Below are positions 44,671 through 54,618 of a stretch of DNA of 64,000 nt, piece by piece (the stretch's first letter is position 1; each line of letters begins with the position of its first letter). The notes under the pieces are model-generated. The model did not search any database, had not been told where the DNA came from, and saw only the letters and a program-made list of their open reading frames with translations. A program made the position numbers and the translations under genes. Source of the DNA: an uncultured Bacteroidota bacterium (GTDB lineage: Bacteria; Bacteroidota; Bacteroidia; Flavobacteriales; Flavobacteriaceae); the NCBI GenBank assembly GCA_902560025.1, contig CACEKL010000002.1, positions 27,357-91,356 of the forward strand, read 5' to 3'.

Positions 44671-47191
44671 ATCAAACACCTTTAATATTATTGCTGTCCT
44701 GCTTCTAACTTCAGGACTTCTATATTCTCAAGATGTTTACAGAAAGGGTGGCACTTACACTATAGATACTATTACTGTCGTAGGGCTTAAAAACTTTAGT
44801 GATAGAACTGTTGTTACTTATAGTGGCTTAAGGCAAGGTCAGTCAATTCAAGTTCCTGGTGAAGAGATTAGCGCAATTTTAAAAAAACTTTGGAATTTAG
44901 AGCTATTTAGTAATGTTGATCTTTATGTAACTGACATAAATAATGGAGCCATCAAATTGGAGATCAATGTAGAAGAATTACCAACATTGTTAAAGTACAG
45001 AATTAATGGTATAAAAAAAGGTAAAGCAGAAACATATGAAAAGGAGACAGAATTATCTGAAGGGAAGAGATTATCTGAAAGCTTTCTTACAAATACAAAA
45101 AACTATATAAGGAATGAGTTAAAGAAAGATGGTTATTTAAATTCTGAAGTAAAACTAGTCACCGTTCCTGACTCTATAGGCTCTAATAGGATCAACTTAG
45201 ATATTAACATTGACAAAGGTGAAAGAATTAAAATAAAAAATATAAATTTTACTGGTAATGAAATTTATGGAGACTTTAAGCTCAGATCCAAATTAAAAAA
45301 GACTAAGAAAAAATTTCCACTTAGATTCTGGAAAAAATCTAAACTTATTGATTCAGATTATATTGCAGATAAGGAGAATTTAATCTCATTTTATAAAGAG
45401 AAGGGATATAGAGATGCTCGTGTAGAATTTGATACAGTTGTTATAAACGACGAAAAAACAATTGATATTAACCTAAATATTGATGAAGGAAACAAGTATT
45501 ATTTCGGAGACATTAACTACATAGGAAATAGTTCATTTACTAATTTTCAACTTGATCAAATTTTAGGAATAGAAAAAGGTGATTCTTATAATGGTGTTTT
45601 ACTGAAAGAAAGAATTCAGGATGAGCAACCTGATGCAGCTGACATATCTAACTTATATCAAAATAATGGATATTTATTCTCATCTGTAAATGCTGTTGAA
45701 GTAAGTGCTGAAAATGATACTATAGATTTTGAAATCAGGATCAATGAAGGTAAGCTTGCAAGTTTTAATAAAATTTCAGTAGTTGGTAACACCAAAACTA
45801 ATGATAATGTAATCTTTAGAGAGCTCAGGATTAAACCTGGAGAGCTCTACAGTAAGGATAAGGTTGTAAGAACGATTCGTGAAGTTGGACAGCTAGGTTT
45901 CTTTGATGCAGAGCAGATAAGTCCAGATTTTAAAAATGTTGACCCTAATCAAGGAACTGTAGATATAGAACTTGGAGTAATTGAAGCTGGAGCAAGTCAA
46001 CTAGAATTACAAGGTGGATATGGTGGAGGTGGATTCATGGGTACATTTGGTGTAGCTTTCAATAATTTTTCTGTTAAAAATATTAGGAATAGAAAAGCTT
46101 GGCAACCATTCCCTAGTGGTGATGGACAAACCCTTGCTATAAGACTTCAAACTAGTTCATTCTACAATACAACTAGTTTTAGTTTTGTTGAGCCTTGGTT
46201 TGGAGGAAGAGAACCTGTTCAATTCTCTGCATCATTGTCCTCTACAACTCAGTATAGATATGATTATTTTACAAGAAGAGCTGATAAAAGTCAATCTTTT
46301 CAAATTAAAGGTTTTAACCTTGGTATAGCCAAGAGATTAAGAGTTCCTGACGATTATTTTGTGTTATCTCAATCCATTTCATATCAATATTATAACTTAA
46401 AAAACTATTATACAGGACTTTTTACGTTTGGTGACGGAGAGTCTCATAACATTGCATACAATATTGCATTATCAAGAAATAATACATTTACAAATCCTAT
46501 TTTCCCTGTAGGTGGATCAAAATTTACTTTAAGTGCAAGGTTATCTCCACCATATTCTTTAATTACTGGAGACGATTTCTCTGATATAGATGAAAGACCT
46601 GAATATTTAGATAGAAATGGTAATCCAATTCAGGCTGAAATTGATCAGGCAAAGTTTAGATGGTTAGAGTTCTATAAAGTAAAATTTGATGGAAGCTGGT
46701 ATACAAGATTGTTTGGGAAGTTTGTATTAAAAGCTCAAACTGACTTTGGATTTTTAGGTACTTACAATAAAAATAAAGGGAATATACCTTTTGAAAGATT
46801 TTTTCTAGGCGGAGATGGAATGATGCAGTATGCTTTAGATGGAAGAGAGACAATTGCTTTAAGAGGATACGAAAATCAATCTTTATCGAGTAGAGATGGT
46901 TCGATAATATATAATAAATTTTCTCTTGAGCTTCGTTACCCAATAAGTTTGAAACCAAGTGCGTCAGTATTTGCATTAAGTTTCTTAGAAGCTGGAAATG
47001 GATTTGATGATTTTAAAGATTATAGTCCATTTGACCTTAAGAGGTCTGCTGGAATTGGTGTAAGAGTTTTCATGCCTGCTTTTGGTCTTCTTGGTATTGA
47101 CTTTGGTTATGGATTTGATAGCACAAATCTTTCAAATACTTTTGAACCTTCTGGCTGGCAAACACACTTTGTAATAGGTCAACAATTTTAG
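44645..47191 (+). CDS. bamA: Outer-membrane protein assembly factor BamA
   Basis: This protein inserts beta-barrel proteins into the outer membrane. I choose the TTG at 44645, inside uppS, because it gives a short basic start and a signal peptide (NTFNIIAVLLLTSGLLYSQ) directly before the first POTRA domain (DTITVVGLKNFSDRTVV); the longer reading from 44549 adds 32 residues with no sense as a signal. About five POTRA repeats fill residues 40-440, with recurring GN-x-x-x-x-x-x-x-L and I-x-EG patterns. The Omp85 barrel follows and ends in a C-terminal Phe (TSHFVIGQQF-like end, HFVIGQQF). GRETIALRGYENQSLSSRDG holds the VRGF-like lid motif as LRGY. Confidence 0.9.
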   Translation: MEKLVNNFRSNTFNIIAVLLLTSGLLYSQDVYRKGGTYTIDTITVVGLKNFSDRTVVTYSGLRQGQSIQVPGEEISAILKKLWNLELFSNVDLYVTDINNGAIKLEINVEELPTLLKYRINGIKKGKAETYEKETELSEGKRLSESFLTNTKNYIRNELKKDGYLNSEVKLVTVPDSIGSNRINLDINIDKGERIKIKNINFTGNEIYGDFKLRSKLKKTKKKFPLRFWKKSKLIDSDYIADKENLISFYKEKGYRDARVEFDTVVINDEKTIDINLNIDEGNKYYFGDINYIGNSSFTNFQLDQILGIEKGDSYNGVLLKERIQDEQPDAADISNLYQNNGYLFSSVNAVEVSAENDTIDFEIRINEGKLASFNKISVVGNTKTNDNVIFRELRIKPGELYSKDKVVRTIREVGQLGFFDAEQISPDFKNVDPNQGTVDIELGVIEAGASQLELQGGYGGGGFMGTFGVAFNNFSVKNIRNRKAWQPFPSGDGQTLAIRLQTSSFYNTTSFSFVEPWFGGREPVQFSASLSSTTQYRYDYFTRRADKSQSFQIKGFNLGIAKRLRVPDDYFVLSQSISYQYYNLKNYYTGLFTFGDGESHNIAYNIALSRNNTFTNPIFPVGGSKFTLSARLSPPYSLITGDDFSDIDERPEYLDRNGNPIQAEIDQAKFRWLEFYKVKFDGSWYTRLFGKFVLKAQTDFGFLGTYNKNKGNIPFERFFLGGDGMMQYALDGRETIALRGYENQSLSSRDGSIIYNKFSLELRYPISLKPSASVFALSFLEAGNGFDDFKDYSPFDLKRSAGIGVRVFMPAFGLLGIDFGYGFDSTNLSNTFEPSGWQTHFVIGQQF

Positions 47192-47243
47192 GCAATATTT
47201 GAATAAAAATTACGATATTGCAATTCGAAATATTTAATAGATT

Positions 47244-47750
47244 ATGAAATCAGTACTAAAATTAATCACTGCAGCTTTTTTGACTTTAGCACCACTTTCT
47301 GCTTCTGCTCAGTCAAATGTTGCACACATAAATGTTCAACAACTAATAAGTGAGATGCCTGAGGTAATTGCTGCTCAGAATGAGTTAGCAAAACTTGAGA
47401 AAGACTATACTACTCAAATAGATAATGCTTTCAAAGAATTTCAGACTAAAGCACAATCTTATTCTGCAGATGCTGCAAACCAAACTGACGTTACAAATCA
47501 GGCAAGACAAAAAGAGCTTGAAAGTATGCAGACAAACTTACAAGAGTTTAGAGACTCTGCAGCTCAAGAGTTACAAAAAAAGCAGATGGATCTAATGAGT
47601 CCTCTTTTAGAGAAAGCTAGAGATGCTATTACTAAAGTAGGAAAAGAGCAAGGTTTTAATTACGTAATTGATTCAAGTCCAAATGGAGGAATCATACTTG
47701 CAGATGGAAAAGATCTTTTAGCAGATGTCAAGAAAGAGCTAGGATTCTAA
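47244..47750 (+). CDS. skp: Skp/OmpH-family periplasmic chaperone
   Basis: This 168-residue protein has a signal peptide cleaved near ASAQSN and the Skp pattern VAHINVQQLISEMPEVIAAQ, then long charged helices (about 50-130) that form the tentacles of the jellyfish-like trimer, and a final VGKEQGFNYVIDSS with GGIILADGKDL. It escorts outer-membrane proteins to BamA, which lies 52 bases upstream. Many relatives carry two skp/ompH copies here; this window has one. Confidence 0.92.
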   Translation: MKSVLKLITAAFLTLAPLSASAQSNVAHINVQQLISEMPEVIAAQNELAKLEKDYTTQIDNAFKEFQTKAQSYSADAANQTDVTNQARQKELESMQTNLQEFRDSAAQELQKKQMDLMSPLLEKARDAITKVGKEQGFNYVIDSSPNGGIILADGKDLLADVKKELGF

Positions 47751-47755
47751 GAAAT

Positions 47756-48415
47756 TTAAGTTACGTAAGGCTTTTTTACATACAGAGGCTCAAAATAGGC
47801 TAAGTCTTCAAATTTTTGTTCTATAAAGGATGCATATGATAAGTCAATCATATTTATAGATGATATTGGCTTATATTGTAGTTTAACCTGATCATTGATA
47901 ATAGAATTGATATACTCAAATGATTCTTTATTATTAACTACAATTGTAGAGTTTTCTTTGATATTTCTATTAATAAAGTTGGAATCAACTTGATCTATTA
48001 ATGGGGTACCCACTTCATTTAATCCATATTCAAAAGTTGATAAATAGTAAAAATTACCTTTATCATTTATCATTGGTATAATATCTCCACTGTCATTTTT
48101 TATAGAATTAGCCAAAATTTTTAATGATGAAATACCAATTAAGTTTATTTTGTGTGGATAGCATATTCCTTTTGCAACAGAAAAACCAATTCTAAGTCCA
48201 GTAAACGATCCTGGGCCAATACCAATAGCAACAGCAGAAAGGTCTTTGGCACTTATATTATTTTGATTTAAAATATCTTTGATTGTACTTGTTAAAAGTT
48301 CACTATGTCTATATTTATCATCCTCTAAGTCAAAATTTGATATAAGCTTACCCTCTGAGGATAGAGTAACTGAACAGTTTTTACTAGATGTCTCAAAATT
48401 TAAAATAAATGACAT
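47756..48415 (-). CDS. tsaB: tRNA threonylcarbamoyladenosine biosynthesis protein TsaB
   Basis: This 219-residue protein is the scaffold partner of TsaD in making t6A37 of ANN-decoding tRNAs. It has an ASKHA fold with NFETSSKNCSVTLSSEG at the N-terminus, LSAVAIGIGPGSFTGLRIG (about 57-75), and SVAKGICYPHKINLIGISSL. These match the TsaB family closely. It converges with skp with a five-base gap and follows the TolC-like gene on the same strand, though without an obvious functional link. Confidence 0.92.
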   Translation of the reverse strand: MSFILNFETSSKNCSVTLSSEGKLISNFDLEDDKYRHSELLTSTIKDILNQNNISAKDLSAVAIGIGPGSFTGLRIGFSVAKGICYPHKINLIGISSLKILANSIKNDSGDIIPMINDKGNFYYLSTFEYGLNEVGTPLIDQVDSNFINRNIKENSTIVVNNKESFEYINSIINDQVKLQYKPISSINMIDLSYASFIEQKFEDLAYFEPLYVKKPYVT

Positions 48416-48420
48416 TAAAT

Positions 48421-49755
48421 TTAGTTATCCATGGGAATTGATAATGGTAGACCAAAATAAAATTCCAAGACTTTTAGTCTAAAGATATAATCAAACTTTG
48501 CCCTAATATTTTCTGAAACGGCAGCTTCATATAACTGTTTTGATTGAATAAAGTCAAATGAATTAAGTGATCCTAATAAGAATCGATCAGATGCATCTTC
48601 GAATGCACTTTGAAGAGACTTAACAGTTTTATTAGAGGCTTCGTAAAACTTAATAGCACCAACAAGATCATTATATGCTTGATTAATAGTGTTTTCTAGA
48701 TTAAGTTTCTCTTGTTCATATTGAAATTTTAATCTCTCTAAATTAATTTTGGATCTTTGAATATTATTTGAAATTGCTCTACCTTGAAATATCGGAATAT
48801 TTAGTCCTAATCCATAAGTTTGACCTTTATTCAAATCAAATTGATCATTAAAGCTTGGTGCATTATCAAGATATGATATCCTTGTATTCCATGAATAAAA
48901 TGAGGTTATTGAAGGCAATCTAAATGACTTTGCAATTTTAATATCCTTTTCTGCTATGGAAATGTTTGTCTCTGAAAGCTTAATATCATTTCTAAAAGTT
49001 TTAGCTTTTTCAAAAATTTCTTTGGGAGAATTTTCTAGTATATCAGAGAATGGTATACTGAAATCTTCATCTGCAATGTCAAAGCTTTCATAGTTTTCAA
49101 TTAAAAGCACTTGAGCAAGATTTAGTTTAACATCTCTTAGATTATTTTCTGCTAAAACAACATTTTGCTCCTGTGATGCTAGATTTGCTTCTATTTCAAA
49201 TATTTGTCTTGGCGAAAATATTCCTGATTCAATTAAATCTTTAGTCCTTTTATATTCTTCTTTTGTAATTTCAAGTTGAGATTTTTGAACCATAAGTATC
49301 TCCTTATTAAACATTATCTGTAGATAAGAATTAGCAACAAAAAGTTTTATATCATCTTTAATATCTTCAAGCTGATATTTTGAAGCAAGTATTTCAAGGT
49401 TTGCCCTATGTAATTGATAAACATTTCTTGATCCACTGTATATTGGAAGCCCAACTGATGCAGTTGCTGAGGAAAATTGAGTAGTTATTTCTTCAATAAT
49501 ATTAGTTGTAACATTAATTCCCCTACCGATATTCCACTGATGGTTTGCAGAAGCACCTATATTTGGCAAAAAGTTTCCTATTGCATCAGATTTTGATAAC
49601 TCAGAGTTTTTAAGATTCAATTCTGATTGCTTTATGCTTATGTTTTTTTCTAGTGCAATATCAATAGCATCTTGAAGAGAAATTATTTCAATATTCCCTT
49701 GAGAATAAAGTGCGGTAGAAAATAAAAATGTAAATAATATATTTTTTTTAATCAT
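48421..49755 (-). CDS. TolC-family outer-membrane efflux channel
   Basis: This 444-residue outer-membrane factor has a signal peptide (KKNILFTFLFSTALYSQ) and two repeats of long helices with the TolC pattern, beginning SLQDAIDIALEKNISIKQSE and again YGLGLNIPIFQGRAISNNIQ. LGSLNSFDFIQSKQLYEAAV is the usual end of the second repeat. I chose the ATG at 49755, giving a clean signal peptide, over an upstream start that would reach into the adaptor gene. It is the last gene of a five-gene exporter operon. Confidence 0.92.
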   Translation of the reverse strand: MIKKNILFTFLFSTALYSQGNIEIISLQDAIDIALEKNISIKQSELNLKNSELSKSDAIGNFLPNIGASANHQWNIGRGINVTTNIIEEITTQFSSATASVGLPIYSGSRNVYQLHRANLEILASKYQLEDIKDDIKLFVANSYLQIMFNKEILMVQKSQLEITKEEYKRTKDLIESGIFSPRQIFEIEANLASQEQNVVLAENNLRDVKLNLAQVLLIENYESFDIADEDFSIPFSDILENSPKEIFEKAKTFRNDIKLSETNISIAEKDIKIAKSFRLPSITSFYSWNTRISYLDNAPSFNDQFDLNKGQTYGLGLNIPIFQGRAISNNIQRSKINLERLKFQYEQEKLNLENTINQAYNDLVGAIKFYEASNKTVKSLQSAFEDASDRFLLGSLNSFDFIQSKQLYEAAVSENIRAKFDYIFRLKVLEFYFGLPLSIPMDN

Positions 49756-49765
49756 GATATTTATT

Positions 49766-50902
49766 TTAATCTTCTCTAAATTGATCAAACGCAGATTCTT
49801 CTGGTTCAATTTTTAAAGGCTCAGTTTTATTCCAGATTTTAATTTTATCTTCCATTGAAACTCCAGATAAAACTTCAACTTTAATTCCATCTGATAGTCC
49901 AATAACTATATCTCTTCTTTCAAAATTTTGATCAGAAACTTCAACTTCGACATAAGGTTGTTGCGTTCTTCTATCAAATTGAAGAAGTGCCTCTGCAATT
50001 ACCATAATTTCTTGTTTGTCTTCAACAACGATTGACCCATTTGCGCTGTAACCAGCTCTAACAAATGTATCTTCATCTAAAGTCAAGTCAGCTTCTATTT
50101 TAAATTGGACAGCACCTCCTTCTTCGGTACCCTTTGGGGCAACAAATTTTAGTTTTGCATCAAATTCTTTTTCTGGAATTGCTGCCATATTAACAATCAG
50201 AGATTGTCCTAATTCAAGTTTACCAACTTCTGCCTCATCAACTTGACCTTCAAAAATCATTTTATTTAAATCTGCAATTATTGCAACTGAAGTCCCTTCA
50301 TTAAAATTATTTGCTGCAATTACTTGATCACCTAGTTTTACTGGAATCTCTAATATAGTTCCTGATACTGTTGCTCTAATATTTGTGTTTGCTGTTGAAG
50401 ATCCAGCTACAGAACCTTTTCTTAATATTTCTAAATCATTTTCTGCTGCAATTAAATTTTCTTTTGCACTATTATAGCTCAGTTCAGCATCCTCATAATC
50501 CTGCTGTGAAATAATGTTCTTTTGAAACAACTCTTTAGCTCTTTTGAATTGTCTCTCTCCATTTTCAACAGTTAATTTTGCAGCAGTTACCTGTGCTCTG
50601 GCTGCATAAACTGATCTCTCATCTGGTACAACCTTTATTATTGCAATTAATTGGCCATTTTCAACAACATCTCCCTCCTCAACTAGAATATTGTCAATAA
50701 TTCCATTTAATTGAGGCTTTATATCAACCTCATCTTCTGGAATAACAGTCCCTGTTACTACAGAGGTTTTTTGAATGCTAGAAGAAAATGGACTCGAAGT
50801 GTCATATTGAATTGATGGTGTACTGTTTGTTCTAACAAAATAGGCTATTGCAAATAATAGACCTAAGATTAGTAAAATGATTAATATATTTTTTGTTTTC
50901 AT
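49766..50902 (-). CDS. HlyD/MacA-type periplasmic adaptor
   Basis: This 378-residue membrane-fusion protein has one N-terminal span (about 5-22), a biotinyl-lipoyl-like hairpin (QLNGIIDNILVEEGDVVENG), a helical hairpin (about 85-160) that touches TolC, the second lipoyl half (ATVSGTILEIPVKLGDQVIA) and beta-barrel plus proximal domains. It joins the ABC permeases to the outer-membrane channel, as MacA does with MacB and TolC. It is encoded between the second permease and the TolC-like protein in one operon. Confidence 0.92.
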   Translation of the reverse strand: MKTKNILIILLILGLLFAIAYFVRTNSTPSIQYDTSSPFSSSIQKTSVVTGTVIPEDEVDIKPQLNGIIDNILVEEGDVVENGQLIAIIKVVPDERSVYAARAQVTAAKLTVENGERQFKRAKELFQKNIISQQDYEDAELSYNSAKENLIAAENDLEILRKGSVAGSSTANTNIRATVSGTILEIPVKLGDQVIAANNFNEGTSVAIIADLNKMIFEGQVDEAEVGKLELGQSLIVNMAAIPEKEFDAKLKFVAPKGTEEGGAVQFKIEADLTLDEDTFVRAGYSANGSIVVEDKQEIMVIAEALLQFDRRTQQPYVEVEVSDQNFERRDIVIGLSDGIKVEVLSGVSMEDKIKIWNKTEPLKIEPEESAFDQFRED

Positions 50903-50919
50903 TGATATTTGTTTAATTA

Positions 50920-52194
50920 TTATTCTTCTCTAAGAGCTTCAATTGGTTTAATACTAACCGCTCTTTCTGCTGGTATTAATCCAATAAGAGTTCCGAGTGT
51001 TATCATTGTTATAAAAGCACCAGATACAATTGCTATAGGTACAGTAGGATTTGTAAAAGGAAAATCTTCTAATCCAGATGTGCCTATATTAATTAGAAAT
51101 AAAAGTAAAGCACCTACTATAATACCTATAATTCCCGCAATAATTGTAAGGAATACAGATTCAAGAACAATTTGAACCTTTATTTCTGCAGGAGTAGCTC
51201 CAAGTGCTCTTCGAATTCCAAGTTCATTTGTTCTCTCTTTAACAGCAATAAGCATTATATTTCCAATACCTATAACACCTGCAAAAATTGTGGCAATTCC
51301 AACAACTAGTGAAAGAAAAACCATACCTCTTGTAAATTTTATTATACTTTCAAATAATGAGCCAATATTAAATGATCCAAATGCCTTATCATCTTCTGGA
51401 TGTATAACCTTTCTTACTTTAAGATTTTCCTTAATAGTCTCTTCTAAATAGTTCGGATTTACATAATCATATCCTGAGATAAACATAAATCCAAATTTAT
51501 CTCCTCGATTATATATTTTGGCAAAGGTTGAATATGGAATTGTTATATCGGAGTCTGATCCAAATCCATCTCCTTCAGTATATTTTTCAACACCAATAAC
51601 TTTAAAGTTTATATCATTAATTCTAATATATTTTCCAATGGGATCTTCATCTTGATCAAAAAGTCTTTCTTGAGTACCTTCACCTATAACAGCAACTTTT
51701 CTTTCGTGTTCTATATCTTGATCGTTTATGTATCTTCCACCATCATAAATTTTAATTACAGAAATTTTAGCTTGATCAGGAAAATTTCCAAATAAATTGA
51801 AGTTATCTGATTTAAGCCCTCTAACAACTAATGGAGGTGAACCACTAAAAGCACCAGCTTGAAGACCAGGAGATATATATTGGATTTCTGGAACTCTGTC
51901 AGCTAAATATTCAACATCTGATAATTCAAATATTGGAAATCTACCTTCCTCAAACCCCTTATATGGCATACTTGTAGACTGAACCCATATTCCCAAAGAA
52001 TTTTTACTAAGTCCACTAAAAGCCTCATCAAAACCATTTTCAAGTCCTTTTGCTGACCCAGCTAATGCAATGTAAATGAATATTCCCCAAAAAACACCAA
52101 TGGAAGTAATAATAGTCCTTGTCCTATTTTTTGAAATAGATTCAAAAATCTCATCCCAAGTGTCCCTATCAAATATTTTTTTTAAATTATTCAT
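50920..52194 (-). CDS. MacB-type ABC transporter permease (second of two)
   Basis: This 424-residue protein has one N-terminal span, a large periplasmic MacB_PCD domain (about 50-260) and three C-terminal spans of the FtsX fold, with the conserved KERTNELGIRRALGATPAEI (about 320-340). It ends LIPAERAVSIKPIEALREE, the coupling region typical of the family. It overlaps the first permease gene by eight bases. The two half-permeases probably form a heterodimer with the ATPase upstream. Confidence 0.93.
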   Translation of the reverse strand: MNNLKKIFDRDTWDEIFESISKNRTRTIITSIGVFWGIFIYIALAGSAKGLENGFDEAFSGLSKNSLGIWVQSTSMPYKGFEEGRFPIFELSDVEYLADRVPEIQYISPGLQAGAFSGSPPLVVRGLKSDNFNLFGNFPDQAKISVIKIYDGGRYINDQDIEHERKVAVIGEGTQERLFDQDEDPIGKYIRINDINFKVIGVEKYTEGDGFGSDSDITIPYSTFAKIYNRGDKFGFMFISGYDYVNPNYLEETIKENLKVRKVIHPEDDKAFGSFNIGSLFESIIKFTRGMVFLSLVVGIATIFAGVIGIGNIMLIAVKERTNELGIRRALGATPAEIKVQIVLESVFLTIIAGIIGIIVGALLLFLINIGTSGLEDFPFTNPTVPIAIVSGAFITMITLGTLIGLIPAERAVSIKPIEALREE

Positions 52195-53419
52195 CTCTTA
52201 ATGCTACAATCGGTTTAATACTAGCTGCTCTTTTTGCAGGAATATAGCCAGCAATTACTCCAAAAACAATTAAAATAACTGTTGCAAAAAATGCAATTCC
52301 AAAATCAACACCTGCTCGTGTAATAAAATAATCTTGTAAAGCACCTGAGTCTAATGAATTAAGAATAATAATTCCTAAAATCATTCCAAGAAAACCTGAA
52401 AGAGCTGTAATAAAAATTGATTCTGTCAAAATCATTTTAATAATTTCACTAGGCTGTGCACCTAGCGCTTTTCTAATTCCTAATTCTTTTGTTCTTTCTT
52501 TAACTATGAATACCATAATGTTGGAAATACCTATAATACCTGCAATTAATGTACCTATGCCGACAAAAGTGACAATAATTTGAAGAGCATTAGCAAATTG
52601 CATTGATCTATCAATTTCATCAGCAACATTTCTTACTCGGATTCCACTAGGATCAGAGGGATCAATTGATTTTCTCTTTTTTAAAAAAGATTTAACATCA
52701 TTTGATAGTTTAACAGCACCTGATCCACCTATGCTTTGATCAAAGGTTAAAGCTAAATTGCCAATTACATCAGTTCCTTTTAAAATCTGCTGTCTTGTTG
52801 TATAAGGTATTATAAGTTTATTTTCTTCTGTATCCCCACTTGTATCTTGAAAAACTCCAACAACTTTGAATGCTCTTGATCCAAGATTAATAAATTTACC
52901 TACTGGATCTTCTTCTTTAAATATATCTCTAGCAACAAGCCTTCCAATAGTTGTTACTTTATTTTTTTCTTCTAAATCTTTTTCATTAATATATCTTCCT
53001 TTCATCAAAACATGTTTCTCAATTTTTTGATTTGCTGGTGCCACAGCACTAATTTCAAATTGAAATGATTCTAGCTTATACTTGATTGGTTCACTTACAA
53101 ATAAACTTGGATTTAAGTATTCTATAAAATTTGAAAATTCATTTTGTATAGCAGCAACATCATCATTTTTAAGCTCAATTCTCCTATTTGTTTTAAATCC
53201 TCCGTAGGGCTTAGTTGTCTTTCCAGGATAGATGAAGATTACATTATTAGCTTCGTTTAAGAAAAGATCACTGTAAGAATTTTTCAGACCTTCCCCTAGT
53301 CCAAATAATATTATGAAAATTAAAATACCTAAAGATACAGTCATACCTGACAATGCAGTCCTAAGTTTATTCTTCTGAATAGACTGAAAAATTTCTTTCC
53401 AACGTTCTATATTAAACAT
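52187..53419 (-). CDS. MacB-type ABC transporter permease (first of two)
   Basis: This 410-residue protein has the same layout as its neighbour: an N-terminal span, a MacB_PCD periplasmic domain (about 50-260), and three spans with KERTKELGIRKALGAQPSEI near residue 305, ending YIPAKRAASIKPIVALRDE. The shared motifs show that the two arose by duplication, but much of the periplasmic domain differs, which suggests different contacts. It overlaps the ATPase gene by eight bases. Confidence 0.93.
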   Translation of the reverse strand: MFNIERWKEIFQSIQKNKLRTALSGMTVSLGILIFIILFGLGEGLKNSYSDLFLNEANNVIFIYPGKTTKPYGGFKTNRRIELKNDDVAAIQNEFSNFIEYLNPSLFVSEPIKYKLESFQFEISAVAPANQKIEKHVLMKGRYINEKDLEEKNKVTTIGRLVARDIFKEEDPVGKFINLGSRAFKVVGVFQDTSGDTEENKLIIPYTTRQQILKGTDVIGNLALTFDQSIGGSGAVKLSNDVKSFLKKRKSIDPSDPSGIRVRNVADEIDRSMQFANALQIIVTFVGIGTLIAGIIGISNIMVFIVKERTKELGIRKALGAQPSEIIKMILTESIFITALSGFLGMILGIIILNSLDSGALQDYFITRAGVDFGIAFFATVILIVFGVIAGYIPAKRAASIKPIVALRDE

Positions 53420-54110
53420 TTTTTATAACGTTTTGTTTGATTTTTTTATCCTCAACTATTACACCATCTTTTAAATGAACTACTCGTTTACACATTTTTG
53501 CAATATCATGTTCATGAGTTACGACAAGAATTGTTTTACCCTCATTGTTAATTTTTTGAATAAGAGCCATAACCTCAAGTGATGTTGTTGAGTCAAGTGC
53601 ACCTGTAGGTTCGTCTGCAAGAAGAACTTTAGGATTTGATGCCAATGCTCTTGCTATGGCAACCCTTTGTTTTTGTCCACCAGATAGTTCACTTGGCAGA
53701 TGATCTGCCCAGTCTTTTAAGCCAACTTTATCAAGAAAGTTTAGTGCTTTTTTTTGTCTCTCTTTTCTCGATATTCCTTGATAGTATAATGGCAAGGCAA
53801 CATTTTCAAGAGCATTTTTATAATTAATTAAATTAAATGACTGAAAAACAAATCCAAGAAATTTATTTCTGTAGTTAGCAGCTTTTTTCTCATTCATATC
53901 TGCAATTCTAATCTTATCTAAATCATATGTCCCAGAATCTGAAGTATCCAACATACCAAGAATATTTAGTAGTGTTGATTTACCGGAACCAGAAGATCCC
54001 ATAATTGCAACTAAGTCTCCATCTTCAACAGAAAAGTCAATACCTTTAAGAACATGCAATGAGGATGTACCTATTTCGTAGGATTTATGTAAATTTTTAA
54101 TTTCTATCAT
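53412..54110 (-). CDS. ABC transporter ATP-binding protein (LolD/MacB type)
   Basis: This 232-residue ATPase powers the exporter encoded downstream. Walker A is AIMGSSGSGKSTLLNILG (about 35-52), the Q-loop is GFVFQSFNLI, the signature is ELSGGQKQRVAIARALASNP, Walker B is VLLADEPTGALDS and the switch is VVTHEHD. It is the first gene of the operon ATPase, permease, permease, adaptor, TolC-like. The substrate could be a macrolide, peptide or lipid; sequence does not decide. Confidence 0.95.
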   Translation of the reverse strand: MIEIKNLHKSYEIGTSSLHVLKGIDFSVEDGDLVAIMGSSGSGKSTLLNILGMLDTSDSGTYDLDKIRIADMNEKKAANYRNKFLGFVFQSFNLINYKNALENVALPLYYQGISRKERQKKALNFLDKVGLKDWADHLPSELSGGQKQRVAIARALASNPKVLLADEPTGALDSTTSLEVMALIQKINNEGKTILVVTHEHDIAKMCKRVVHLKDGVIVEDKKIKQNVIKNV

Positions 54111-54168
54111 ATTTGCGTAAAATTACTTTTTCTTATTGTAATATATGTTATACAAGTATTAAAATTTT

Positions 54169-54618
54169 CTAGTTTACTGGTTTCATTATTACCTTTTTAT
54201 TCTCAGTTAAACTAAATAGCATTTTTTCAAACTTTGGTGGACCAAGAATAGGTTTTATATTATTTGAGCTTCCAAATTTTTCTTTTGGTATTCCAATTAG
54301 ACTAAAATCCATCTTTTGATTTTCATTCTCATCATGAAAAAATTGAATTGCGTATTTTCCTGGAGAGATTGAGTCAAAAGAAATTCTAGCAGAGTAATTA
54401 ATAACTGGTGCTGTCCCAACTATTACTGGATTTTCATTCTCATCAAGAATGCGAATGTATAAAGGTCCATTGTTGGATTGAAGATTATTTATTTCCATCT
54501 CTAAAGAGATATCACCTCTAAGATCCGTGATGTAATATATACTGTTCTCTTCTTGAGAAAAAACTTTATTTGAAGAAATAATAGTTATTATAATTATAAT
54601 GTAAATTATTACTTTCAT
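54169..54618 (-). CDS. DUF2141 family secreted protein
   Basis: This 149-residue protein has an N-terminal signal peptide (IIYIIIIITIISSNKVFSQ) and the DUF2141 beta-rich domain, recognised from PGKYAIQFFHDENENQKMDF and IGIPKEKFGSSNNIKP. The domain has a carotenoid-operon link in other bacteria but no known activity. Its start overlaps the XRE regulator gene by four bases (ATGA), so it is the last gene of a three-gene operon. Confidence 0.85.
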   Translation of the reverse strand: MKVIIYIIIIITIISSNKVFSQEENSIYYITDLRGDISLEMEINNLQSNNGPLYIRILDENENPVIVGTAPVINYSARISFDSISPGKYAIQFFHDENENQKMDFSLIGIPKEKFGSSNNIKPILGPPKFEKMLFSLTENKKVIMKPVN

